Source of the DNA: Prorocentrum cordatum | Lineage: Eukaryota; Sar; Dinophyceae; Prorocentrales; Prorocentraceae | Assembly (NCBI GenBank): GCA_963575745.1 | Contig: CAUYUJ010014206.1 | Span: 186,001-250,000, forward strand | DNA length: 64,000 bases | Direction of reading: 5' to 3' | Part shown: positions 35,367 to 46,110 of the stretch, in pieces | Layout: every line of letters begins with the position of its first letter | Numbering within the stretch: position 1 is the first letter of the stretch | Made by a program: the position numbers and the translations under genes | Notes under the pieces: generated by a model | Database searches by the model: none | Told to the model about the DNA's origin: nothing | Seen by the model: the letters and a program-made list of their open reading frames with translations, nothing else

Positions 35367-36043
35367 GCCCGTCATCTCGTTCCTCCTCATCCTGCTTCTT
35401 GATTTCGGATATCTCTTGATAACACTGCTTCGCGTCTGTGATTCTTATTGTGTTTGTTTTGTCCATGCGTCCTTTGCGCAATATCCACCACATTCTCCTC
35501 CGTTGCCGTTCTGCCCCGCCATCTACCTCGTCGCCCTCCTTCATCTGCATGTCCCTATTCTCTTCCGCCCTTTTCTCCCCCCTCTGGTTCGACTTCCCGC
35601 TCCTCGTCCACTTCGTTATTCCCTTTCCCGCCCCCCTTCCTTTCAACCTCTCTGCCGTCCAATCACATCGCGTCGTCCTTCGCCGCTATGCTCGAACCAT
35701 CCCGCGCCCGCGGGGTCGCCCGCGAGCAACGGTGCAGTCGGGCCGCTCGCGGCCTAACGCGCGCCTGTGCGATCGTCTTGCAATGGGCGATGCAGGCGGA
35801 AACGCATGGGGTGGTGCGCAAGGATGGTGGGTCAGCCGCAGCAGCGGCTGGCGCGGCTGGGAGGTCGGCCAGGATTGGTCAACGCGGGGCTAGAGAGAGT
35901 GGCGACAAGACGGGAACACGCCAACGGAGGACGCCAGATGGCGCGATGGCCCTGCCGCCGCAGCAGCGGCGGCTGTCGCGCCCCAACGGCCGTCTTGCTT
36001 CGCCGCGCTTGGCGTCGTGAGCCCCCGCGCCCCTGGTCTCGGC

Positions 36044-37159
36044 ATGCCCGAATTCGATAATTTCGCGAGGGCTGCCCTCCGAAACTCGCCAGAATCTGGG
36101 GACACAGTTCCAGGAGAGGGGTCGGGATCCCGGGCCGAACGGTCGCGGCCCACGGGGCGCTGCGGTCTCGGCCAGGGGCGCGACGTCCACGCGCCTGCGG
36201 CGCAGGAGCCCCGCGCCACCGCAGCAGCGGCGGCGCCGGCGGCGCGCGGCGGCGCAGCGGCGGTGGACAAGTTTGATGTCGATTATTTGTTGAATTATGA
36301 AGAGGCTCGGCGCTTCGTTTAAGCAACGCAACCAAGCGTTGAAATGGTGGCGCAACGCGAAAGAAGACCCAACTGCGCCGTTCGAGTCAGAAGCTAAGTG
36401 GTTTGACAATGCGGAGCCCACCATGGTCGCTGTTTGCGACCACGGTGCGAGAACGAGCTTTGGTTTCAAGAACGACGAGGAAGTCCCTTGGCGATGGCAA
36501 GAGATGGTGGCGACGCTCAGGGAGGATGATATCAGGGAGGTCGTGTGGGGGGGGGGGGGCGCAGCAGCGGGGCTCTGATCGGCTGTTCCGTCGAAGTCCG
36601 GCCAAACAGCTACGACCATATGCGCCAGAGTACTGCGCGCGCGCCACAGTTCGCGGGGCAGCGAGTGAAAGTGAAGCTGCCGATCTGGGATTTCGTGCTG
36701 CACCGCGACGACGGGACAGGCGTCCGCTTACACCCGCACTGGAGCGACAGGAAGGTCGAAGCTCTGCCCCTCATGCCCCGCGCGGACACGGCGGGGCCGC
36801 CAGCCGCGGGCTTGGGCGGGAGCGACGGGCGAGGAACATTTCGCAAGTACAAGGACCTCGGTGTGGAGCGCAAGGTCAAGTTCGACGCCGCCAGAGAGAA
36901 GGGGGGGCCGACGCCTTCTCAGGGGCCCCGCAGCAGCGGGGCCGCGGCGCCCAGCGCCGGGGCCTCAGCGTCCGGGCCCCGCAGCAGCGGGGCCTCGGCG
37001 TCCAGCGCCGGGCCCTCGGCGTCCACGGACGCGCGAAACGTGCGATCCGCGACGGGGCCGACGGAATGGTTCCACGCTTTCGAGGACCCCGCAGCACCGG
37101 GCGGCAAACCAGTAGTTTGGGGACTGTGCAGCTCCCCAGACGATTTGGTTTTGGATTAG
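36044..37159 (+). CDS. Cassette gene A, unknown function, two frame breaks
   Basis: ATG 36044 starts MPEFDNFARAALRNSPESGD, continues through an Ala-rich stretch containing a hairpin copy, then FDVDYLLNYEEARRF. Near 36300 the frame changes to NQALKWWRNAKEDPTAPFES and WFDNAEPTMVAVCDHGARTS, and changes again at the G run 36547-36559 to IGCSVEVRPNSYDH, VKLPIWDFVLHRDDGTGVRL, FRKYKDLGVERKVKFDAARE. The tail has two hairpin copies read as GPRSSGA and ends CSSPDDLVLD at TAG 37157-37159. Another hairpin follows 4 nt after the stop. No domain is recognised. From memory it resembles hypothetical proteins recurring in other dinoflagellate genomes. The breaks at homopolymers could be sequence errors. Confidence 0.55.
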
Positions 37160-37439
37160 GCGGCTCCGCAGCAGCGGGGCTCGAGTGAGGGGTGCGTTTG
37201 CATTTCGGCAGGGGCGCGCGCGTCGGCCTGCGAGATCGGGAGCGCGCGTGCAGGCGCCGTTGCGCGATCTTCGTTCTGAAGTCGCCCCTCTCCCCCCCGC
37301 CCCCCCGTCCCGCCGCCCTCAACGTCGGCTCATCGCCGCCCGTTCCTCGTCGCTCCACGCCTCTTCGTTATCCTCTTACTTCCTCTCCCACATCCTCGCT
37401 CTCTCCTTCCCACTGCTTCCCTCCATCCCATTGCTCCCC

Positions 37440-37913
37440 TTGCACCCCATCGAAGTTCGGAGCTCGAAGTGTGAAGTTTGGAGTTCGGACATCGAAGTTT
37501 GAACTTCGAAGCTTCGCACTTCGAGTTTCGATCTTCGAACCTTCGTCATCTCGTCGTCGTAATCGTCGTCCTCGTTCGTCGTCGTCGTCACTCGTCTTCG
37601 TCGATTGTCGTCGTCGCTGGTCATCGTCGTCGTCGTGGTCCTCGTCGTCGTCGTCGTCGTGGTCGTCGTCGTCCTCGTTGTCGCCGTCGTCGTTGTCGTG
37701 AAACGCCCCACATAGGCAGAGCAGAGAAGGGGGCAGGGAGAAATGAGCACAGCGGAGGTAGGGGGGGGGGATTGAACAGGAAGAGGAGGGTGGAGGGAGA
37801 GGTAGAAGGGATGNNNNNNNNNNNNNNNNNNNNNNNNNNNNNNNNNNNNNNNNNNNNNNNNNNNNNNNNNNNNNNNNNNNNNNNNNNNNNNNNNNNNNNN
37901 NNNNNNNNNNNNN

Positions 37914-37974
<61 letters not shown>

Positions 37975-37990
37975 CTCTCTCTCTCTGCCT
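37440..37990. repeat. TTCGAAG-type and CGT repeats, assembly gap, CT array
   Basis: 37445-37535 has overlapping direct and inverted GAAGTTTGGAGTTCG-like words. 37545-37700 is an imperfect (CGT)n array. 37814-37913 is exactly 100 N. 37914-37985 is (TC)n. The gap has probably been scaffolded across a collapsed CT repeat. Confidence 0.9.
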
Positions 37991-38280
37991 CTCCTGTCCT
38001 TATCCTCCTGATCACCCCCCATTCCAGATGTCTTTCTCGTCCATTCCGTTCTAGTCCATTCCGTTCATAAGGCCCTCGCGTCTCCCTTCGAGCCCCGGGC
38101 CGTCTGTGGCAATTTAGCCACTCAAGTGCGGGCGGGCCGCGGACCCCGCGAGGCCCCTCCTCCTGCCCTCGCGCGCGACAGGCACTCGCGCTTCAAGCGG
38201 GGCCCCGCAGCAGCGGGGGCAACCGTCGCGGAGCATCTGGTTTCGAAGCTGCCCCCGCAGCAGCGGGGCCACCAGCAAAG

Positions 38281-39825
38281 ATGGCCGAGGACATCAAGTC
38301 AGGCCCCCTGAATGATTCCGCCACGTTGCGCAGCCGCTATGCCTTGAAGGACTCCGAGGGGCAGCGGTTGAAGGCCAAGATCTCCTTGGAGGATTTCAGC
38401 GTCCACCCGCAGAACAGGGGTGGAACGTCCCCCTCCGCTGCCAGAGCGGTCAATCTCCTGTGTTCCTCAAGAACGAGCCGCAGCACGAGGCAGTGGTTGT
38501 TCAGGAATTCCCTGCCGAGAAGAAAGCCGAGTACGAGCGCCTCCATGGCAAGCCGTACAAGACGCATGCGGACCACAACAAGCAGAACACGGAGACCGTG
38601 GAGGCTCTCCGCCTGGCGCGCACAAGCCTGTCAACGTACAACTACGGGGCGTTGCGCCACTGCGCGCTGACCCTTGGTCTGAGGAGCTTCAAGCACGGCG
38701 CAGTGTGGGTCATTCCCGAAGAGCACAAAGGGCATGGTTTGGAGGAGTTCCAGACAGGTCCGGGTGGCTCCTGGGATATCCCAAAGATGCGTCGCGCACC
38801 GAAGTTCAGCGAGCTCATGGACGTGCTCGATAACGGTTTGCTTTGCGAGGTGTTCCCGCGGGAAATTCAAGTCGACGCCGGCTTCGCGCAAGGCCCAGCG
38901 CCCATTCCCGCGGCCCTGAACGACCCGCAGGGAAAAGGTGTGACCTCACGAAATCGAGCTCCCGACGTCCGTCGCTGATCTCGTCGCCACCGCAGCAGCG
39001 GAGGCTAAGAAAGCAGCCTCGGGATCTGACAAAGGGCAGCCCTTGCATATCCCGCGCGGCAGTATCCTGAAGGCCTGCTCGCAGCGACACCCAGCGTACG
39101 CGAAGGCTAAATGGTTCGAGGACAGGTTCACTTTCGTGATCAACGTAGGGGCCGCATCAGGGCAGTACATACCGCAAATTCTGGATTATGACAGGCGTTG
39201 GGTGGATCACAAAATGCGCTCCTTGTCACCAGCCACGTGGGGCGTTCTCGACCAACTCCCCATTGAGTGCCCCCGTGTGAAGGTTCCCCTTATCATGAGG
39301 GCGTACCCCCAAGAGCCGGAGGGCGGGCAATGCCCGGCGCCGGAATCGGCATGGGGACAAAGCGAGGGCATTCGGGTATCGGAGCTGAATTCTTCGTTGG
39401 GGCATGTCCGTCGCATCTTGGCCCCCGCAGCAGCGGAGGCGGAGGGGGGGGGGGGGGGGGGGGCGACTTTGACAGCGGGGGCGGTTCCGATTGCGACGGA
39501 GGCCTTCTACCAGGCGTACGTCAGGGCGAAGGCAAACCGCGCTGCGGGCGGCGCGGTTGCGGGGGCCGTGCGCGAGGCAGCGCGTCCGAAATATGCTCAA
39601 GTACGCGAGGCCTGGCAGAACATAGAAAAGAACGCGCGGAAAGACTTCCCGCCCCCTCCTGCGCCGTGGGCCGCCAAGCTGCCCGCTGCCCCCGAGAACC
39701 CCGATGGCCCTCGCAGCAGTGGAGGTCGCGAGGGCCCTCGCCCGCAGCCAGTACTGATAGAGTTCAACGAAGAAGACATGCCTCTGAACATTGAGATCCT
39801 CATCAATGCGTCTGGGCCGCGTTGA
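38281..39825 (+). CDS. Cassette gene B, ~510 aa, unknown function
   Basis: ATG 38281 (MAEDIKSGPLNDSATLRSRY) lies 12 nt after a hairpin. The frame shifts once near 38415-38425 (to NVPLRCQSGQSPVFLKNEP) and once near the GGGAAAAGG run at 38931, then runs to TGA 39823-39825. Visible blocks: HADHNKQNTETVEALRLART, STYNYGALRHCALTLGLRSF, HGAVWVIPEEHKGHGLEEF, FSELMDVLDNGLLCEVFPRE, then LHIPRGSILKACSQRHPAYA, AKWFEDRFTFVINVGAASGQ, RSLSPATWGVLDQLPIECPR, VKVPLIMRAYPQEPEGG. Three hairpin copies are in frame (TAAAEA, PAAAEA, GPRSSGG). No enzyme motif is recognised. The stop lies within the left inverted repeat of the nested block. Two small shifts in an otherwise well-kept protein suggest sequence errors rather than decay. 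Confidence 0.65.
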
Positions 39826-40019
39826 TTCGTTGATTATAAATCAACGCATCGCATTTTTGGCTTACCATATGTTGCCAACAATCGCGCGACCCGTCGCGCG
39901 CGAGCGCCCTCCTGCCCTTTCGGGCTGGGCCGCGGCACAACAAACGCAAGAAGCAGACGAAGAACAAGAAAATGGTAATACAATTATATACATATACATA
40001 GATATATACTAATTTAGTT

Positions 40020-40385
40020 GTAAGATAAGGCAGAGGAGGAGGAAGGGAAGGAGGAGGAGGACGATGGGGGGGGGAGGAGGAGGAGGAAAAGGAGAAAAAG
40101 GAGAGGAGGAACGGGGGGAGGAGGAACGTTTGAAAGAAAATGACATTCTGAACTTCTTTTTTTTATCTCGAACGGGAGGAAGCGAAGGGAAGGAGGAGGA
40201 GGGGGAGGCAGAGGAACGAGGCGCGAAACCATGGAAGGAGGAGGAGGGGGGGGGGGAGAAGGGAGGAGGGCGGAGGAGGAGGAGGAAACGGAGAGAAGGA
40301 GGAAGGGAGAGGAGGAGAATACGAGGAGAAGGAGAAAGAGAGAGGGAGAGGGCAGGAGGAGAGGGGGAAGGAGCAGGGGGGGCGA

Positions 40386-40419
<34 letters not shown>

Positions 40420-40810
40420 GGGGGGGGGAAAAGGAGCGGAGGAGGAGGAGATGGGGAGGGAGGAGGGCGCGAGCAGGAGGGGGAACAGGAGGAGAAGGAG
40501 GAGGAAGAGGAGGAGCCTAGAAGGCAGCAGGGCCGCCGCCCTAGAAGGCAGCCGAAAGGGGGGGGGGGCACCTTCGCAGCAAGGCAGATCCCGGCGTAAG
40601 CGGGGCGGCGGGGGGGGGGGCGGGCGGGGGGCTCGTTCCCTCTTGCTGCGCTTGCTTGCCCTCGCTCTTTCCGCGCGCTCTCCCCCGTTCCTCCTCCCCT
40701 CTGCCCTCTCCCCTTGTCTCTCCTCGGCCCTTCCCCCCCTCCCTCCTCTGCCCTCCCTCCCCTCCCACGTCTCCCCTTCCTTCCCCCCTCGCTCGTCGCT
40801 TCCCCTTCGT
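40020..40810. repeat. Long polypurine tract followed by a polypyrimidine tract
   Basis: 40028-40510 on the plus strand is nearly all A/G with GGA periodicity and a run of more than 30 G (about 40389-40419). 40640-40810 is nearly all C/T. The pair is roughly self-complementary and could form a triplex or long hairpin. ORFs here are compositional artefacts. Confidence 0.85.
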
Positions 40811-40846
40811 TTTTTTTCCGATGCAACAGAGCTGCGGCGATTGCAG

Positions 40847-42628
40847 TTAGATATCTGGTTTGTTAAACGTACCCCTATTCTTAAACCGTATTTTCAGGAA
40901 TGCAACGTATCTCTGTAAGCCCCTTAGGCCCACGGCCTTTGCAGAGTGCGTTGCTTTGCCAAACATTTTCAGTTTGCCCAGCCACTTCTCGGAATCCCAG
41001 CATGCAGTTGCATTCCAGTTCAGAGGTAACACGTCTCGGTTGGTGGCAGCGTGATCTAGGTAGCGGCGCTTCGGCCTTAGATCCCAAGCCACGACATCAT
41101 TCGACAGAGCCCAAGACGATATGCGTTGGCAGCCTAGAAGCACTGTGCGAACAAAACGCTGAAGCGCCCTGCGGGTGTCACTGGGGAGCCACCTGGGGAC
41201 GAATCCATCGGCCTAAGCATGCTGTACAAGCTCCGCAGCAACAACCGAATTACTTTACATTCGAACGAGGTTCCTTCAATTCGGTGTGCAACATGAGCTA
41301 AGTAGATCACGCAAGCTTTCACGCTCTCGGCTGAAACCATTGATGTCACTTCGGGGTGGTTCCTCTTGCCGTCGCATCTGCCCAAATGGCGGAGCGTGAA
41401 AAAGCAAAACGAACTAAGTTTCAGGCCGCGTGCATCAGCGAACGCCCTGAAGCCGAGCCATAGCTCACCCAGCGGATCAGCATTGCCACGAGCCTTTGGG
41501 ACCGGAACAAACCTTCCCGCTCTCCTCCTTGGTCCTCCTAGCCCTCCTCAACCTTCCGCTCGCTGGCCCCGCCGCCTTCCATCGCTGGCCCGCCTCATAT
41601 TGCCGCCCCCCATCCGCCCCCCCCCCCCCCAGCCTTGGGCGCTCTCGCGCCCGAGCCTTGGCCCGTTCGCGAAGCTGACCCCCATCGAGCCAATGAATGA
41701 TCACGTTTGCAACGATGATCTGGCAGATCCCCAGCCAGAGAAGATGCATCTCGCCCATGAAAATTTGCGCATGTTTGAAGCCTCTGATCTTAAACCACGG
41801 CGACGGCACCATACTGTTGAGCTGCCCCAGCGTGTAAACGGTATCTCGCCATTTCGCCGTCGACCGAAAATCTCTGAAGGTCATCGTGGGGTCAGCGTTG
41901 GCTGACGTCTACTGGGCTTCGCAGAGGTCACACATGCTTTTTGTGCGGTAATACCACGGCATGCAATGACACTCTTTTCTCGCCTCGAAGTCGCCGCGCC
42001 ACCCCAGCAGACAAGCGCGAACGCCCAGCGGCTTGCCAGTGTGCGCTCGCTTGAGGGCCCCACCGTAAAAGCCTTCGCATGGATGCTTACCTGATAGCAA
42101 CACTTCCTGCTCGAACGCCATGAACTTCGCAAGGATGGTTTGCACCTCATCCCTCATGTCATCGGGCGCGGCCTTGTGCTTCAGAATACACAGCGGGAAC
42201 TTCTTGTCGAATATCGAACCTCCTTTGTCGCGCACCATGGCCGATGAAAACGATACAACGTCAATCTCCGTGTTTCGAAACATGCCAACCCCGTCGTAAT
42301 GAATGATGAGAGGAATCGGATGCCCATCGATATGCATGCAGAGATCGACGAGGCCTTCGCATTGGTTAGCGTGGCACCAGAAGGAGCGCACAGACTCGGC
42401 TCCGCCAGTACCTATAAGACCGACATGTTCTTGGATGGTGCCTCCAGCGCTGATGAACCCCAGCATCTCATGGGGCATGAAGGTGGGGTACCACTGCCGT
42501 GACCATTTCGTTGAGCTGTGCGCCGTCAGAAGTGACAGCTTGATAAAATACGGCTCGATGTGAACGTCATGAGCAGGTGGAAATCTCGCTCGATGTTCTT
42601 TGTATTGGCACCGCCGATGCCTGCGCAC
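40847..42628 (-). pseudogene. Transposase-like protein, broken
   Basis: Read from 42628 downwards: YFIKLSLLTAHSSTKWSRQW, AESVRSFWCHANQCEGLVDL, HPIPLIIHYDGVGMFRNTEI, SIFDKKFPLCILKHK, ACLLGWRGDFEARKECHCMP, YRTKSMCDLCEAQ. After a stop at 41909 the frame shifts to FRDFRSTAKWRDTVYTLGQL and MGEMHLLWLGICQIIVANVI (41884-41660), then runs into a GC-rich insertion. The end reappears at 41143-40847 (WDLRPKRRYLDHAATNRDVL, WDSEKWLGKLKMFGKATHSA). The HYDGV, GWRGDFEAR, CDLC and PKRRYLDH blocks resemble DDE-superfamily transposases of large dinoflagellate families, but the family is not certain. It may be the remains of the enzyme that moved the nested block. Confidence 0.45.
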
Positions 42629-43246
42629 TTCGAAGCAAGTGGATCAGAATAAGCTCCAGAGGTACCAACATGTGCTTTGCAAACTCGTTTGATGTCGCTC
42701 GGGGCGAACTCCGTGGGATAGTAAGTTCACGGCGTTCTGGAAAACTAGATTGCCCGAGTTCCCCCTGGCACGTTTAGCTGACGCCTGATTGTCTGCATGG
42801 CCCCCCTGGACGAGAGATCGAAGACTGACGCCACGTTTGAGAGCACCTGGCGGCGCTCGGTGTTCCCTCTGAAGCATGTTCGAGCCTAAGTGGGCCACGG
42901 GTGATTGAATGTTATTGTTGGGCGTCTGTTGTCGTTGTTGTTTTATGGAGCCTAAGTGCACGGGCTACTGTTGTTTTGTTACTGGACTCTTGTGGGCTCG
43001 AATGTTCTGTGTTGACTTCGGATGTTTTGTTTTATGGATGACGTGGTTCGCGTTTGCTTTTAGCGTTCGGTTCCGCGTTCGTTAATGATGGCATTGTTTT
43101 CGGTTTCTGGGCGCATGTGTTTGTGAGCGTTCATGTTTGAACTGTTGCTTTGTTATGTGTATGTTTTCAAGGCCCCTATCATGCTGTGCATGCGCGGCTT
43201 GCTTCCATGCCAGCTCGTTGCTGCGCGGCCTGCCGCTCCCCGAAAC
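42629..43246. other. Intergenic, T/G-rich with short repeats
   Basis: GAGCCTAAGTG occurs twice (42882, 42949), and GTTGTTTTGTT-like words are frequent between 42920 and 43110. A minus-strand frame (42644-42961) may be the 5' part of the transposase-like gene but shows no motif. Confidence 0.4.
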
Positions 43247-44278
43247 TCAAGCCGAGTCCTTGATCGGCTTGCTCTTCTTGCCGCCAGGCACCTGGGACCA
43301 CGCCAACGAGCGGCCGAGCCTCCGAACGTTCTGGTCGAACCAAGCTGTCCTCACCTTGCTGACGTTGATGGCCCGTGTGACGTCTGCGTCCTTACCCTCG
43401 CCCTTGGTAGCTTCCTTGAAGATGGCATAGAGCCCCTCCTGCTTCTCAGCGAACTGCACCAACGTTTTGCGCATAGATTTTGCGTTGGGAGCTGTGGACC
43501 CCTTGATCTTCAAGTGGAACTGGCGGGCCTCGGTCATCTCCTTCATGACAGTCGCCATGGTGGCGGCACCCAGCTCCTTCGTCGTGGTCTCAACAGCTGC
43601 ACCTGGCAGGCCCTGGGGTGAGGTGGTCTTCTTCTTGCGCTTCTTCGCTTGGACGGTATCCTTCAGGACTGCGTCCATGTCGTCGTCGGCCATGAGAGCG
43701 ATGGAAACGCTGGCGTCAGCACCGAAGACCGCGCCATCGTCCAGGAGACTCTGCGCCTCGTCAGCATTGAGCTTCTTCGAGCCCGACAGCTCGATCTCCT
43801 CCTCGATCTTCCTCTTGTCCGACATGCTGACCCTCTCCCTCACCCAGTACATCTTCTCCTCGTCGTCGTTCGGGAAATCGGGGTCGTAGACCCACTTGCT
43901 CTTCTTGATCAGCTCCTTAACTTTCTTGACTGGTAGGTTCCACGGCGGCCCGACGAGGTCGCGCTCCTTTGCGTACGTCCACCCTGTAGTCGTCTCCTGC
44001 AGACGGCTGGCCCTTTTCTTCAGCGTGAGGACCAAGTTGATGTCCTCGCCGTTCTCGAGGTATTTGTTGAAGAGCGCGTTCCTGTCATTCTCGAGGTCGT
44101 CCCGAAGCTCGAGGGGGAACCGCTTGCGGTTCTTCGTCAGCCTGATGAAGCGTTTCCAGGCGTTGAGGTCTGTGGACGAGTCTGCTGGCTGCTTCGCAAC
44201 CTCGAGCTCCTCATGAGGAACTTCAGGACTCGACATGTTCTTGAGCTCACGTTTTTTCTTCTTCTTCAGGTGCGGCAT
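43247..44278 (-). CDS. Intronless retroposed gene, 343 aa, Lys-rich, unknown function
   Basis: ATG at 44276-44278 (minus) starts MPHLKKKKKRELKNMSSPEV, a nuclear-localisation-like basic start. The frame is clean to TGA 43247-43249. Blocks: LNAWKRFIRLTKNRKRFPLE, LFNKYLENGEDINLVLTLKK, TTTGWTYAKERDLVGPPWNL, SKWVYDPDFPNDDEEKMYWV, a second basic cluster AKKRKKKTTS, and a helical C-terminus MKEMTEARQFHLKIKGST. No known domain is recognised. Exactly 60 nt upstream of the ATG lies a degenerate spliced leader in the same orientation. With no introns, this indicates reinsertion of a trans-spliced mRNA. The complete frame suggests a recent insertion or continued selection. Confidence 0.75.
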   Translation of the reverse strand: MPHLKKKKKRELKNMSSPEVPHEELEVAKQPADSSTDLNAWKRFIRLTKNRKRFPLELRDDLENDRNALFNKYLENGEDINLVLTLKKRASRLQETTTGWTYAKERDLVGPPWNLPVKKVKELIKKSKWVYDPDFPNDDEEKMYWVRERVSMSDKRKIEEEIELSGSKKLNADEAQSLLDDGAVFGADASVSIALMADDDMDAVLKDTVQAKKRKKKTTSPQGLPGAAVETTTKELGAATMATVMKEMTEARQFHLKIKGSTAPNAKSMRKTLVQFAEKQEGLYAIFKEATKGEGKDADVTRAINVSKVRTAWFDQNVRRLGRSLAWSQVPGGKKSKPIKDSA

Positions 44279-44337
44279 GCCGTGGAACAGCGAGGATGGC
44301 GTATCTGGCTAGCCTGGCGGGCGCGAGCTGCCACGAA

Positions 44338-44361
44338 CGTGAGCCAAAATCAGGCCACGGA
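44338..44361 (-). other. Degenerate spliced-leader relic
   Basis: On the minus strand it reads TCCGTGGCCTGATTTTGGCT followed by CACG. Against DinoSL, 20 of 22 bases match, with two substitutions and a 2-base insertion after GCC. Orientation and distance fit the gene at 43247-44278. Confidence 0.8.
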
Positions 44362-44396
44362 CCACACAAAAGGTTAGCGGGAGCACTGATCTGCCA

Positions 44397-45131
44397 ATTA
44401 CCGGTTGTTACCGCCAGTTACCGGTTGATTACCGGCCTATTCCCTGTTGATTTTGGGCCGAAATTTGTGAAAATTTGTGAAAATCTTGGAAAAAACAAAA
44501 AAGAGAAACAAAAAAAAAAAAAAAAAAAAACCTTACAAAACAGAACATCCAGGAATTGTTTCTCAATTCGCCTGGAAACCGTGGAAGGCCCTGAAGAAAA
44601 TGCGCATCTTACGCAATCCTGCAGAATCTTGACGGAGGGACGGGGCGACCATATGGGAACTTCACACAGGGACCTTTTTAGGGGACCTTTAGGCATGCCT
44701 ATAGGGGACCTTTTACATCTTCTCTTCCTCCTCTCGTCCTTCTCCCTCCCCCCCCCTCCCTCCTTTAACTCCTCTCGTCCTCCTCTCTTCCTCATCTTTC
44801 CCTTGCCCTTCCTCCTCCCTCCCTCCAATTCCTCCTCTCTTTCTCCTATATTTCCTCTCTGCCATGCTCTTCCTCGTTCAATTGCCTGCAGGTCGCTCCT
44901 CCTCTTCCTTCTCCTCCTCCTCCTTAGCCCCCTCCTCCTCCTCCTTCTCCTTCCCTCCATTAATCCCCTCATCTTTCGGGCGTGGCCGTTCTGGAGGCTG
45001 CCGTTTACTGGTTGTTACCGCCTTTTACCTGTTGATTACCTGCCTTTTACCTGTTGATTGGGTGCCTGTTACCTGTTGATTTGTGTGCCCGTTACCTGTT
45101 GATTTTGTCGGGGAAGTCTTGCAAATGTCGG

Positions 45132-45166
<35 letters not shown>

Positions 45167-45175
45167 TTTTTTTGT
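44397..45175. repeat. TTACCTGTTGATT repeats, poly(A), CT-rich tract and GT array
   Basis: 44397-44460 and 45003-45110 share GGTTGTTACCGCC and repeated TTACCxGTTGATT units (two or more in the first, five in the second). 44470-44531 is A-rich with a 20-A run. 44640-44710 has GGGGACCTTTT repeats. 44715-44960 is pyrimidine-rich. 45138-45164 is (GT)n followed by a T run. Confidence 0.85.
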
Positions 45176-45299
45176 CTGAAGCGAGCTCTCGAGCTCGATC
45201 CCCAGCACGAGTGTCTCGTGCGCAAGCCTATAGGTGCCTATAGGCTAGTCCCCGCCCTTGCAGCCGTCGATGGCCGTCTCGAGCGCCGCCTCGGAGAGA

Positions 45300-46110
45300 G
45301 TTGCAAACAGGAAATGAAGGAGGATCAGGACGACGAGAGGAAGGGGGAGGAGAAGGAGGAGGAGGAGGAGGAGGAGAAGGAGGAAGAGGGGGAAAAGGAT
45401 GTTGAGGAGCGTTTGGAAACGGGAGGAAGTGGAAGGGAAAGAGGAGGAGGAGGAGGAGGAGGAGGAGGAGGGAGATGGCGGGCGGGAGATGGGGATGAAG
45501 AAGACGAGTAGGAGAAGGAGGAGGTGGAAGGACGAGGCACTGAAAGACGCGCGGGGAGAGAATGGGAGAGGGGAGGAAGGAGGCACGGCGAGGAGGGACA
45601 GAGGGGCGGGGAGGAGGAGAAGGAGGATGAGGAGGAGGAGGAGGAGGACGACGAGGAGGAGGAGGACGAGGAGGAGGAGGAGGAGGAGGATGAGGAAAGG
45701 GGAGGAGGAGGAGGAGGAGGAGGAGGAGGAGGAGGAGCTCGCAGAAGCCCAACACTTCAGGGCCACATCAGACGGCCCACATCAGACGGGGGCCACATCA
45801 GACGGGGGAGGCGGTGAAGGGGAATGGGTGGATGATGAGACCTCCTCGTCCTCCCTCTCCCCCCTCGCCTCCCTCTTCTCCTTTTTCTTCCTCCGCCTCC
45901 CTCTTTTCGCCCCCTGGGATCCAATGACCTCTTCATTTCCTCGCCTCCTCCTCCTCCTTGTCCTCCTCCCCCATCCTGCTTCTCGTCCTCATCTTCCTCT
46001 TTCTCGCAATCCTCTCCATCATTCCTTCATCCTTGCTCCTCCTCTTCCTGCTCCTCCTCCTCTTCCTCCTCCTCGTCCTCCTCCTCCTCCTCCTCCTCCT
46101 CCTCCCATCT
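45300..46110. repeat. GGA polypurine tract followed by a CCT polypyrimidine tract
   Basis: 45310-45740 is almost pure A/G with a 3-bp period. 45840-46108 is almost pure C/T. Between them CCACATCAGACGG-like units recur three times (45761-45805). Same arrangement as 40020-40810. Confidence 0.85.
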
